Positions 53,690 to 64,000 of a stretch of DNA of 64,000 bases are shown here, one piece after another. This DNA comes from Sclerotiophoma versabilis (lineage: Eukaryota; Ascomycota; Dothideomycetes; Pleosporales; Didymellaceae), in NCBI GenBank assembly GCA_012274445.1, contig JAAROD010000093.1:806001-870000 (forward strand). Direction: 5' to 3'. How positions within the stretch are numbered: the stretch's first letter is position 1; each line of letters opens with the position of its first letter. The notes beneath the pieces were generated by a model. It saw only the letters and a program-made list of their open reading frames with translations. It ran no database searches and had not been told where the DNA came from. The translations under genes and the position numbers were made by a program.

Positions 53690-55547
53690 CTGTCCCCGCA
53701 ACGAGGTTGGCTCTCTTCGAGGATCCTTCGACGTCGGTGTGTTGGGTCTGAGGCATAGGTCAGCAAGGAAGGCTTCCAGTGTGTTTACACAACTGCGCTG
53801 CCGTCAGTGCAAGACCTTCTTCGATGTCTGCACGTTTGTGTTTGTCCTTGTCCTTGTCGGCAGAAATGCCAAGTTCCCCTGACCTCTGTGCAAGCTTTGC
53901 TGGCCATGTTCTGACGGTTGTTGATCAAGATGCAGCCCAACACGTGCCACCACGCTGCGACTGTGAGATGGAGGTAGCCGCCCGACCTCTGTGAAGTTGT
54001 TGTCGAGCTATATCGATATGCATCGCGTTTGTTACAGGCTGGATTGACCAAATATCAAGCACATCGTGTCGCGCGCTCGAGTATGACTAACAGCTCTAGG
54101 GTCGTGGAGTCAGTTAAGGGTTTTTGCACATAAGATGCGAGTAGCCGCCGTAACATTGTCTAGCTAGCCGTAGCGATAAAACTAATGAGATAGCCACAGC
54201 AATGTTTTGGGTTGCGACCGACACCCAAGAGACGAGTCTCAAGCGTGCATAGTGCAAAAGTGATCGGTCACAGACTCTCAGCACAACGGCGGCTACCCCG
54301 GATTCGCTGTCACGCCCGGAGCCACGCCCGGAGCTACACTGAGCTGAGTGTCAAGGCGTATGGTAGGCCAAGGTCGGGGCCCTTTCTAGGCTTGCACGCA
54401 CTGTGTCGTGCAGTGGAACGCAGCGAGTGAGCTCCAAGTGCATCAGCTGCGTCCTGGCGATCAAAGTCTCTATTCTCCTTGATCATGAAACAACGTGATT
54501 GCAAGAGCGTGCGCTTGTGTCCGGACGCCTTCTGGTACTTATCGACGGCCTGTATTACATCGCCCTTGTCTAAGTTGACCTGCAGCGCAACTCTATCCTC
54601 GTGGAGCAGTGCAGAAGTGAGTTCGGACGCAGTTTGCATGCAGACAAGCAACTTCACCAAGCTGACGCTTCTTAGCGCCCTGCCCCTCTCCCACGCTTCG
54701 GGTTAGTTATGAGCGGCTCATCAAGGTGTTCCATGTCTGTCAGACAACCTGATAATCTATTGATATGCGTTGTAGGTTTGAATTTGTACTATTACGTCTT
54801 TCGGTCGGCAGCCGGCATCCCATTAACAAACATCGATTGAGTGATGGTAGATGATGTGGCGGATGCGACAAATAGGAATCAGATTTTGATACCGTAGTAC
54901 AAAGGGTCTGGCATTGCTTGGATCTACTTTAGTTGCCATGGGCAGGAGCTATGTCATAGTTAATATCAGCATAAACATCGCTGTCGGCTTCTGGTGTGAT
55001 CAGATGGCAGCACTGTGTTCTCGTACGAATAACCCACATGGTGGCGCAATCAGCGACAGGCCGTGCACGCGCACCAACTGACTAATCGCGAAACGAGATG
55101 ACATAAGTAGGGAAGGAGGCGGTAAAGACTACCCAATAGGGAGCGGAGCCGAGTCGAGGTGCAGGCCCGCACGCCAGTAAGGGACAACCGTGCCGCCTCC
55201 TGAATTCTAATTTCCGCCCTGCAGTGATTCCCGTTGTGGCTATAGGTGGCTACACCCCGCATTGGCGCCAGAACACATGCCACTCAGCACAAAACATCTG
55301 AACGCCAGTGGTAAGCGCGAAAGCCGCCTCTTGTGTCGTGAAGCCGCAGAGCACTAGCTTGTCGCATCACCACCCAACTGCAACGCAATCACCGTTGTAC
55401 CCGAATATCCCTGGACAAGAGCTTGACTATTGTTTCGTGGTCAAGCTCCATGAAGTGTTTCCGCTGGTCACTCACTCCTATCGCTGCCTGGATATCGGTA
55501 CTATATCTGTCGTGCTGTACTTGCCAGCAATCGACACTGCTTTGCTC
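53690..55547. other. 1.9 kb gene-poor region
   Basis: No supported gene. A 108-codon minus-strand frame at 54334-54660 (no ATG at its start) includes the helical stretch VKLLVCMQTASELTSALLHE and may be a gene fragment. The upstream part of the 55548 gene may extend into 55308-55547, which is open but lacks an ATG. Confidence 0.35.
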
Positions 55548-57504
55548 ATGCTGGAAGGCAAACTTGGAAAACGCTACGTCCCCACCTTTACTGCTATCAA
55601 CGAACGAACTACTCCTTCGTCAGATGTGTTCACTGGACCGGACTGCAAGAAAGTCTGGGAGTCGGTTTCACAAGAGCGCAGCTCCAGACACTCCATCTTT
55701 CCTACCGTGCCGACGGGTGATAAACCTCTTGGCTGTCTCTTGAAGAGAAGAAGATCGCTTTCGATCGGATCTTCCACAACAGCATCCTCTGCTGAGCAGA
55801 AGCAGAGTCTAGAGCGCTATCAGCGAGCTCTGCCTCCAAGAGAGCCGTCTCATCCCGGGTATCGTTTGGCTGTCAACCTGCACGATCATCACAGCAATCA
55901 AGAACGCGGCTCAAGCACGCTGGAGCTTTCACAAAACGATGTGCGACTAGAACAAAAAAGCGATAGTAACGAATACGATTGGTGTGCCGCCAACAAGACC
56001 TCAGCTAATCAGCACTCTGAGAAGAAGGAAGTTGGGACAAACCGACGATCTGCCAATCGAACCAAAACAGGCTGTGGAACTTGTCGAAGGCGCAAGAAGA
56101 AGTGCGATGAAGCCAAACCAACATGCAACAACTGCTGGCGCGGGAATTTTGAATGTGCAGGCTATGCTGAAGCGATCCCTTGGTTGAAGAACAACAATGC
56201 AAAGGCTCCTCCACCACTACAGTCGCAAGAGCTAACGCCCTCTGCAAAGGCTCGTGTCCATATCGTTGGGTGTACCGTCTCCAACGTTGCACACACTCCC
56301 CACTGTGAACCGATCAACAAGCTCTGTGTCGAAGCCGGAGCGTTCAGCAGGATCGAAAATTCTCAAGACAGACTTTTCAGCGACAATGAGCAGCGACACA
56401 TGCCATTGTAGGAAGCAACTCACAGACGTTCTGAGATATGTGCTAACTTCCACCGCTAGAGCATACAGCGGTTCTGGCAAAACCTGCGCCAAACAACAAC
56501 AAAATGCACCAGAGCATCCGCCGCTACCTCCACTAGGAACAAACAGTCCTCCTTTTTATTATCATACATCGCAGAGTATGAACCATACTGTACTCAACCT
56601 CCCTGCAGCAGCAATACAGCTCACAAATTACGTACAGCCGCCACACCGTGCGCCAGGTGATGAAGGATCTCCCGTCTCTAACACCCGCACGTCTTGTCTC
56701 TTGCCACCAATGGCTCTCATGCCAGCTGCACCGCCAACTTCAACATTGCCTTACTATGCACGTCTGTGCTTGCCTCCCAAGACCGAAAAGGACAAGATGC
56801 TATTAGGAGAAAGATTTCGGCCAAAAACTCAACAGCTTGTTGACGAGCGCGAACTTTGTTCAAGAGCGTTGTTTTGCTTTAACAGCAGTCATAGCAAAGC
56901 AAGTGTACGTGTCGGTTTTATTGAAAGTCAACCGCTACTAAGAGACATTGTGGCGGCCAAAAGGATCTATGCTCTAGCTGGTGAACGCCGGGATACCGGT
57001 CATCTGGGTGAGGGCGTCAGTGTGTCTGCACCGTTCCACTGCGACTATGGCTACAACATCTCGATTGGAGACAACGTCGTTATTGGACCTGACTGTCAAC
57101 TGCTCGACTCAGGCAGAATTGCAGTCGGAAGGAACACAAAGATTGGAGCTCGCGTGACCATATCAACCCTGGGGGTGCCCACTGACGTATGGTTACTGGA
57201 GGGAAGCAAGGGTACTGCAGTTGCTCGCGAAGTCTACATCGGCGAAAACGTCTACATTGGCGACGGATGCACCGTCGAGGCGGGTGTCCGCATCGGTAAC
57301 AATGCGATTGTGCGTGCTGGATCCGTTGTTGTCCGAGTAAGTCTACCCTTCTAATTTTCCTGCAAAACCCCGATGATAGGGTACTAGCCATCGTGCAAAC
57401 CAGCACGACGACAAGAACGAACTAACTGTGTGCAGGACATCCCAGCAAATTGCGTCGTCGCTGGCAATCCAGCCGAAGCACAGCAGGTTGATCGGACAGG
57501 TTGA
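55548..57504 (+). CDS. Fusion of Zn2Cys6 DNA-binding domain with maltose/galactoside O-acetyltransferase-like domain (601 aa)
   Basis: Exons are 55548-56407, 56460-57336 and 57436-57504 (introns 52 and 99 bp), phases exact. Around residues 170-205 lies TKTGCGTCRRRKKKCDEAKP, TCNNCWRGNFECAGY, a complete C-x2-C-x6-C-x5-C-x2-C-x6-C cluster. From about 395 a Mac domain begins (EKDKMLLGERFRPKTQQLVD, RELCSRALFCFN), then left-handed beta-helix repeats: NISIGDNVVIGPDCQLLDSG, RIAVGRNTKIGARVTIST, VYIGENVYIGDGCTVEAGVR, IGNNAIVRAGSVVVRDIPAN, CVVAGNPAE. Bacterial sugar acetyltransferases have a catalytic His in a T-x-H-P turn after the V-x-I-x-T strand; here the text is STLGVPTD, with no His. The protein is probably a DNA-binding regulator whose sugar/acyl-CoA-type domain senses rather than catalyses. 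The start is uncertain because the frame is open further upstream. Confidence 0.8.
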
Positions 57505-58161
57505 GCGTTACACTTTCGAACTCATCTTTCGTTAGACTTAAGATTTGGATGCTGTGTCCTTGCAATCGTCGCCAAGTCTCATCCCTGCAGGTATCTGCCT
57601 AGAAACACGCGGCCCACGAAACCGGACCTTCTTTACATTCGCCGTACTTTTTGAGCATTGCATACAAATTGTGGTTGTGTTTACAATGTATTAAACCCCG
57701 TTCATTGCTACATCATTTGTATCATCAAGAAAGTGTTGCCATGAGGTCGTAGGGAGATGAAATGTCAGAGTCGTGAGTAATTGTGTTATCCCTGGCGTGT
57801 CTCATTTGCGAGGGGATGCAAGACATTTTCATTTCTGAGAACTTCGTGAATGATGGATGATACCAGCATGCAAATGTGCACCGGTGTATACCAGGTCGAG
57901 AGTGGGGTATTTGCGATTAGGTGGGCGGTGAGTTCCACATATAACCCTGTCGCTTATATCGAGGGAACGGCCCGCCGTACAACACGTTTTCCGTAATGGT
58001 CATGGGCAAAGCCCTTGGGTTGGGTCCGGAACCCCGCTAAGAACAATTGAAAGCGGGGCTATGCAGACAATGCATGGATCAATTTGGGGCTACTTAAACC
58101 TTTCAAGTTCTGCCAGCGCGTTTTTCTCGACTATATATGCTTTCTCGCCTTCTTAGCTCCC
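57505..58161. other. Intergenic region
   Basis: No gene seen. Contains the inverted repeat at 58032-58058. Confidence 0.35.
58032..58058. other. Inverted repeat (7-bp stem)
   Basis: CCCCGCT at 58032-58038 and AGCGGGG at 58052-58058 enclose a 13-base A-rich loop, about 100 bp before the ATG of the next gene. It could be a hairpin in the leader or a dyad protein site. Confidence 0.4.
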
Positions 58162-58486
58162 ATGGCTCTTCCATGCTATATTTGTGAGCGAATGCGAACG
58201 CGCAATCCTATGAAGCATAGAGATCTTGTGACAACAGGATTGGTGCAGGTCTGTCTCCTTTGCAACCGAGATTATTGCGAAAGGCACAAAGGGGAATCCG
58301 ATGGGACTTGCGAGATCAACCATGTCACGTACTTCACGAAACATCCAAACCTTGACAATATCTACCCAACGCTAGCGGCAAGGCATGAGATTGTAAGTTC
58401 TTTTGGAGTTTTTCTGAAAAACTGTCTCAAGACTGACGGTCTGTAATAGATTGTTTTAGGTGGCTCGGACACGCTGGATTGATTGA
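58162..58486 (+). CDS. Small zinc-binding protein (85 aa)
   Basis: Exons are 58162-58392 and 58460-58486 (67 bp intron, GTAAGT; GTTTTAG). The spliced end is AARHEI-VARTRWID, a short last exon. Cys/His pattern: CYICERMRTRNP, VCLLCNRDYCERHKG and CEINHVTYFTKHP, so C-x2-C ... C-x2-C-x3-C-x2-H ... C-x3-H, a treble-clef or B-box/AN1-like arrangement binding two zincs. Short proteins of this plan are common hypotheticals in Dothideomycetes. No other domain; role unknown. Confidence 0.62.
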
Positions 58487-59543
58487 ACAGCAGTAAATTT
58501 TCTAGGAAGTTACGCGAGAGTCACGATCAGGTAGAACACAAATTGAAGTGTAGAAGATTGTCCTCTTTGATCGCTCCCTCACCTCAATCACGACATGCTG
58601 GACTCATTCCTTTTGTCGTAAAAGCAACTGGGAATAATCTTCTTCCACCTCGTGAACGTCCATTCTTTCTAGCAAGTCTGGACCGTAGAAGGTAAAGAGA
58701 TAGGTTCCAAGGGTGATGAACGGGCCTCAATGAATTTGCCGAGTCGCGTTAGGAGATTTAGCGAGAGCGGCGAGAATCTTGGCCGCAGGCTCCTTATCGG
58801 TATCGCTGTCCTGGCGAGCGTGTCTATTCGAAGCTAGCATGTCTTCAACCCATGGGCATGCATCATGTTCACCATCGTGTTCGGCCCTGGCCGGCTGGAA
58901 ATATAAGCACACGTGTCGCTCTCTATTATCCCTAAGATCTAAGCTTAACATGCGGCTTCAGCAGAAACAAGTTCCCTTGCATCACCCTAAACCTAGCAGA
59001 GACGCTTGGCCGCGTTAACTACCCATCATAAATGTGGGTGTGAAGCTGCATCCTCAACCCCGCTATACCGTAGTACCCCACGCTCCCCGCACCGATCAAG
59101 ACGAAGGCTTGAACAATGCCGAACTACTACCAACTGTGACAGGCTACAGTGCTAAGAATCAACAGATGTTGTTCACCCTGACTGTTATTTATGGTTCAGT
59201 CTGACTGATCTGATCTACGTTGCTCGGTGCATCAATAACGTCCTTGTTATTGGATTCCCGACCACCCAAGCATGTCGCGACACATCACCCCACACTATAA
59301 AGCATACCCAACGATACCGTAACAGGTTCCGCCGCATAATTGCCGCATTCGAGCAATGGAGATTGGTGTTCAAAACGTGTGTTCGTGATCTACGATGTAA
59401 TTGATGTTTGCAATCCAGCGACAGTCTTTACTGGTATGCTCAGCGCAAGGGCAGCTCGGAGTGAGGGCGGCTACGTGGAGTTGTGGGTTTAGACCTCGTC
59501 CTGGGCGTCGTCCTCCCCGAAAACTGTACATATTAGTGAACAT
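58487..59543. other. Intergenic region
   Basis: No gene supported on either strand; frames are short and without pattern. Confidence 0.35.
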
Positions 59544-60380
59544 TCAGATTGCCTTACTTAAGAACTCACAAGGCAACACGTCTCTCAACGTTGACATATC
59601 GAATGATGTCAATATAACAGGTACTGGAACAGAAGAGAGGGACTGTTGCGCAGCTTTCTCCACTTTGAAGCGGTAAAATGCTGGCACGATAATACCATCA
59701 TACCAATCCTCTTCTGAAGCTAGCTCGTCCCAACGCCATGTGCCTACAACCTCTTCTGCAGTTACCTCCCATAAACAGACATAGTGATCGATGTAGTATT
59801 TGTTGTTCCTTCCGTAAGGATCCTAGATACGATAATGGTCCATCTCAGAGATGACCTCCAGGATTGGTAGACCATTCTTTAATCGGTGGCTTGGGTCGAC
59901 GACGGTGAGAGTCTGCGATCCTCTTCCACGCTGGATTCTCATATTTGCTAGTGATGACACCGCCTCAGGCGATATGGTAAAGGATATATAAGGTGTTGGT
60001 TTCGTCCAATTTTTATGCTCGAGATGAGCAGCAAGCGTTTCTTTCCGTGCTTCTCTCGTGTCCAGGCGCATATCCGGCGCTCGGGATCTCATCCTTAAAT
60101 CTTTGAACGGCTGACTTCCAGAAGAACGGTCCCAGATGCGCAGGAAGGGAATATCAAGCTCTTGTCGCCCTCTTACTGACCATGGGTGTTCTTGCTCCTC
60201 AATTTGGATGAACGGGTTGAGCAATACTGGTTTGGTAAGCTGTGACACCTTCTCGCGTGTCAGGGAATCTGCAGGGTTGCTACTTGGGTTGTGAGAACTC
60301 ATAAGTCGATTGTTATCGATCTGATAGAAATGGGTTTCGTATACCCTTGTAAGAAAAATCTCAAAGACCATGGCCCACAT
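59544..60380 (-). pseudogene. DUF7587-domain protein interrupted by one in-frame TAG
   Basis: From 60380 the frame encodes a DUF7587 protein: FLTRVYETHFYQIDNN, NWTKPTPYISFTISPEAVSS, LANMRIQRGRGSQTLTVVDP, RLKNGLPILEVISEMDHYRI. Codon 186 (59823-59825) is TAG. Exactly in frame the domain goes on: DPYGRNNKYYIDHYVCLWEV, TAEEVVGTWRWDELASEEDW, YDGIIVPAFYRFKVEKA, to a TGA at 59544. Both sides are family-like with no shift. DUF7587 is a widespread fungal domain of unknown function, often found as a stand-alone intracellular protein. The gene is a nonsense allele/young pseudogene, or the stop is read through. The N-terminus may have an upstream exon. Confidence 0.78.
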
Positions 60381-62125
60381 ATACTATTTACAAGCTGGCC
60401 AAGCCGTTCTCTGTCAAGGCATGGCCGTACACTACAGTCATTACGACCTTCCCTTGCGCATTGCAAACAGTAATATCACATCTTTCAACCATAGCGTCGG
60501 TACAGCGCGCTTCTACCCGGTTGTAGAGCTTCCACCACAGCATTCGCTTTTGATTTGTAGTTCGGTGTGTTACTGTCAACCTGATAGTTGATATTATGCT
60601 TACACTACGATGTAAAAGTTACAATTGAGTACAATTGCAAAGCATGGCGCAAGCGCCTGACCTGCTTCTTCCGGTCGTCTCAACAAGTATAGCGCCATGA
60701 TAGATAAAGTCTCAAGATGCTCTAGAATCAGAGCCACGCAAATTTTTTGTGCCTTTGCACCTATGAACCGGGAAGGCGCATAGAGTAACCACTGTGATAG
60801 CTCAAAAGTCTCCCAATAGCCAAGGAAGACGGCGGATCCATAAGGTTGCAGACAGACGAACATGGAGACTCTATCTTGGCTTCGTTCTTTCAACCAGTAC
60901 CATTAATTACAGCCAGGAGTGGTAATTTGGTTGGCAGCCTTGAGGACGAAAACGGGTTTTCAACCAAATTCGATTGTTACTGAAAGCCCGAAGCGGAATA
61001 TAGGCGCAAGTTCTACGCATTTGCCATAGATATGAATGCCGGAAGGTAATTCGTCGTTTCAGGCCCCGCAAAATACGGGACGTGCCTCGTGAACGATATA
61101 ACCCAGTCAAGGCCATCCCCAGCCACAACAACAAAGAAGCAGGATACGTAACATGACATCGCCACCAAGATTCAAAAGTCCAAACTTATCACTGATCCGG
61201 AACTTAGACTTTCGGAAATAAAATATGGTCGCCCGGTCACAGGGCTAACAAAGGTTCAATACTGTAAAGCATAGCCGTGATTATGCAGTGACGCCAGAGA
61301 CTTCTACACTACAAGATGCTTGGCCGACTGACACATCAAGTGATGATTGTGAATTGAAGGCGCTGAGGAGTATCGCCGGCGGCGAGTAGAGTAATTCTAT
61401 TCGCTCGAACCTGGCCACAGTGCATAACATCAACAAGTCTTCCAAGCTTATCGAGAATATGGGGCGAGGATCTTTTCCTGTTGCATCAAGTGCAAGTGTC
61501 CTTGGTTACTGGGATCAACCCTAGCTTGCCGATGTAACGCTACAGAACCCCGCGCACTTGACGTCATTTCCTTCGAGCAACAAGACTTTCTGCTGAATTT
61601 TATCACCTTCCATCGCTCTCAATTGATGAGGCACAAGGCCCAGCTCCACTTTGCCAGTCCAGGGCCAATGTTTTTTAAGCCGCAACGAATCCGATACAGA
61701 CCTGGAAATAAGCTCATCCATATCACTATCATCAGCGTGTTAAGTAGCTTGCTCGCAGATTTTGTCTGTCTGTGCCTACCAGGGCCGCAACAGCGGCTCT
61801 ACAGGTGCCATAACGACGCGAGGGGACGCGCGATGGTCTGCAGAGATCGTTGCGACCACTGGCAGGAGTTTTTGATGCTTTTTGTGATGGTAATTCCAAA
61901 AATTAATCTCTCGCTGTTTGTCGTGTTTTCGGAGTTCTGCCTTTATCAGAAGGCGCAATGATGTCCATGCCGTATTTGGGTCCGTGCGCGTGCCGCTTTC
62001 GCGTTGTTCTCAACAAGCGCGCTTTCTTTGCGCCTGCCTACTACCGACGCGCAAGACTTCGCACTATCTCAGAGACGCGCATTCGATCATCTGTTGAACT
62101 AGACTAACCAGTCCCGACGCTTCCA
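60381..62125. other. 1.7 kb region with possible gene remnants
   Basis: No intact gene. Plus-strand text near 61156-61275 (KLITDPELRLSEIKYGRPVT in one frame) and minus-strand text near 61521-61721 (LKKHWPWTGKVELGLVPHQL) look protein-like but are short and broken, suggesting relics. Confidence 0.35.
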
Positions 62126-62599
62126 ATGCCGCAGGAACACGACCTGAGACTGCTCGCATATAGCGAAAGAGTGGATCTGGCCGTCCAAGCAATCGATCGC
62201 AATCCAAACATTACCAGGAGACGCGCTGCTTCAATGTTCAAAGTCAAACGAAAATTTCTTCGTGACCAATCCGTTCAAAACCCTGCGAAGGCAGTCGTAA
62301 CTTCCACCATCACCGCCCTGAACAATCCCGAAAAAAGGAACTTTCACGTCCTACCTGTCGAACTGATCTGCACAATCCTCGACAACCTAGAGTCTGCCCG
62401 AGATGTCGTTGCTGTAGGGCAAACGAATCAGACCTTATGCCGCATCGCGATTGACCAACTCTGGCGGCATGCCTGTCGTTACAACGCTATTCTCTGGGCC
62501 ATCATGGCAAGACGGAGAACGCTTCTCCACTTACTCTTGGAAAAAGGCGCCGCTTTTGTTCACAGAGAGAGTGATTTTATGTTTGCTGTACGATGGTAA
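62126..62599 (+). CDS. Pogo-type HTH fused to an F-box-like domain (157 aa, possibly truncated)
   Basis: ATG at 62126 in a CCAATG context. Residues 6-48 (DLRLLAYSERVDLAVQAIDR, NPNITRRRAASMFKVKRKFL) match the HTH_psq N-terminus of the pogo transposase at 39215-40702 (DLELLSCEDRIILAIQAIKS, ISQRRAATIYNV) with about 18 identities in 43 and no gap. Residues 72-115 (NFHVLPVELICTILDNLESA, LCRIAIDQLWRH) are an F-box-like domain. Residues 120-145 (AILWAIMARRRTLLHLLLEK) look like the first helix pair of an ankyrin repeat. The frame then ends; a donor at 62588 (GTACGA) could lead to further exons not identified. It would place a sequence-specific DNA-binding head on a ubiquitin-ligase adaptor. Confidence 0.6.
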   Translation: MPQEHDLRLLAYSERVDLAVQAIDRNPNITRRRAASMFKVKRKFLRDQSVQNPAKAVVTSTITALNNPEKRNFHVLPVELICTILDNLESARDVVAVGQTNQTLCRIAIDQLWRHACRYNAILWAIMARRRTLLHLLLEKGAAFVHRESDFMFAVRW

Positions 62600-63178
62600 C
62601 CTTATAAACCGCCCCTAATGTTTCTCTTTTCGGCGTATGTCACCATCGAGGCCAGGAGCACGCATCTGAGGTTCATGCCGTGACGCCCCCTGTAACGCGG
62701 AAGCTGTTCACTACCCATATCTGCTCACGACCATTAGAAGCGAGCTATCATGCCCAGTCAGCGTATTGTAAAGTGACCCGACGGGGTCAAAGACCCGGAG
62801 ACTACCTTGAGCGGCACAGCTGGAGAGCAGCTGGGTCGCCATGTCGCCGCAGTGGCATTGGCCCCCTTGGCCGTGTAGCGGGCCGAGACCCACCTCTCTG
62901 TTGTCTTGCACGGGCTTCATTCCCGGATTACTTCATGGTCTTGCCCGTCAAGGATGGCTAATATCATGTGAGCGAGCGGTGGTTACCGCAGGCTCATCCC
63001 CAATGGCGTCAGGCGCATCATCCGCCCTTCTCGCCGGTCATTGCCCCAAGAGACATTACGACGCACTATAAAGGCCTCTGATGTTCCCTCGTACGTCAAA
63101 TCTGCATCATCTCTTTCATTTTGACTAGGAGAACCAAGACTATCCTACTCATTGGACTAAGCTCTTTCATCCTAAAAC
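62600..63178. other. Intergenic region with TATA box for the last gene
   Basis: No gene supported. CTATAAAG at about 63066 lies some 113 bp before the ATG at 63179. Confidence 0.4.
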
Positions 63179-64000
63179 ATGCCCAAGCCATTCTCAAGTA
63201 TGCCCAAGCCACAGGCTTGCAAAGAGTGGAGCAGCATCGAATCTATGGACGAGCATCTCGACAGATGCACTTCAGATCTCCAGACCCTAACGTGAGCCCG
63301 ATCTCTTCAGTCGCAGAAATCACGCTAACTGCACCAGGCAACATTGCCCTGCGCCTGTTAAGGACATTAATTTAGGCCTCCATGTCTACAATAACGATAC
63401 TTTGGCTGACAACTGTACAAGTCTTCATCTTGTCAGACTGAAGAGACAGTGTTCACGAGCCAGGTCGACGGCGAAAAGGAGCGAGTAAGCATCCATACCG
63501 AATTGTTGGTTAAACGTTGAGGCTCATAGATAACAAAGATCACTCGAAACATTCATCAACCTTTACTCGCAGGCATGGAACAAGATGATGGCAGACTGGA
63601 TCCTTTGTATTTTCCCGAAAGAATTGCGGTGCGAGATTTATCGCCACATCTGGGACACAAACTATTATTGGGCCACCTTGGGCTCAATGCAGACCAGGAT
63701 AGACGGCCTGTACTGTAACCCTGTCCCAGGTGACTCAAACATTCCAAGAACTTGGTTTCAGGGTGAAATACCTCATGTCGTGGATAAGACCTTTGTCGGT
63801 GGAGATTTGGCATTGGAGATTGTGGAAGCGTATTACGCGACTACTCAAACTTGTCATACCTTCGATGTACATGACCAATCCCAACTTCATCGGCTCTTAA
63901 AACAGGATGTATTCAATGTCGGACTTGAACCAGTTATGGTGCTGAGAAACCTCTTTATCTACATGGACCTCGATGAAGCTTACCCTCTCAGAGAGCTGTT
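63179..64000 (+). CDS. Multi-exon hypothetical protein, F-box/2EXR-like region, 3' end cut by the window
   Basis: Proposed exons are 63179-63291, 63338-63356, 63437-63484 and 63573 to the window end, all in phase. The joined start reads MPKPFSSMPKPQACKEWSSI, ESMDEHLDRCTSDLQTLTQH, CPAPTEETVFTSQVDGEKER, AWNKMMADWILCIFPKELRC. The last exon continues EIYRHIWDTNYYWATLGSMQ ... IPHVVDKTFVGGDLALEIVE, without a stop up to 64000. FPKELRCEIYRHIW is the F-box/2EXR-type opening of many Dothideomycete hypotheticals. The second exon (19 bp) and its GTTAAG donor are the weakest part. TATAAAG lies upstream. Function unknown; the end is missing. Confidence 0.6.

Noticed and set aside
54334..54660. A 108-codon minus-strand frame with helical text
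   Set aside because: No ATG at the start, no splice partner found; listed only as a possible fragment.
55308..55547. Upstream extension of the Zn2Cys6/acetyltransferase gene
   Set aside because: The frame is open but begins at GTG and has no ATG until 55548; an upstream exon is possible but not shown.
1..64000. CRISPR arrays, operons, riboswitches, phage or plasmid features
   Set aside because: None seen; the gene structure is eukaryotic throughout.

Overview
The window is nuclear DNA from a filamentous ascomycete, most likely a Dothideomycete (Capnodiales/Mycosphaerellales-like). The evidence is mono- or few-exon genes with 46-99 bp GT-AG introns (GTAAGN/GTANGT donors, CTRAC branch points), Zn2Cys6 and fungal bZIP/C2H2 regulators, POT and DHA2 transporters, DUF3455, DUF7587 and DUF7924 proteins, and a degenerate Fot1/pogo element flanked by TA. 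No prokaryotic, organellar, rRNA or tRNA sequence was recognised. All exon structures were worked out by eye from frame continuity and splice consensus, so boundaries are proposals.

Layout. 0-24 kb is the more conventional part: a POT peptide transporter (cut by the left edge) divergent from a DHA2 drug-type transporter; a divergent pair of small coiled-coil proteins; a bZIP factor; an F-box-like protein; a PAQR/haemolysin III receptor with one in-frame stop; small hypotheticals; a secreted DUF3455 protein; a short B-type cyclin; an acidic protein; a Myb/SANT protein; a C2H2 factor; a J-like protein; and a GPI-anchored wall-type protein.

24-42 kb holds a 74-residue two-exon gene of mitochondrial-presequence type, a protein with a Cys-His layout, an F-box/ankyrin protein, a cluster of small coiled-coil proteins (30.3-33.3 kb), a four-TM SUR7/PalI-like protein, a Zn2Cys6 sugar-regulator-type factor, a 1.83 kb pogo transposon and a C2H2 protein.

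42-64 kb is gene-poor and accessory in character: three BTB proteins (one frameshifted), a DUF7924 PD-(D/E)XK-like protein, a Zn2Cys6 domain fused to a sugar O-acetyltransferase, a small zinc-binding protein, a DUF7587 gene with one in-frame stop, a protein joining a pogo-type HTH to an F-box, and a multi-exon gene running off the right edge.

Themes. There is a concentration of substrate adaptors (F-box, BTB) and regulators (bZIP, Zn2Cys6, C2H2, Myb) with little metabolism. Several genes are interrupted by a single lesion in an otherwise intact frame. A family of small coiled-coil proteins appears several times in the window. The best candidates for something undescribed are that family, the pogo-HTH/F-box fusion, the Zn2Cys6/acetyltransferase fusion lacking the catalytic His, and the degenerate cyclin.
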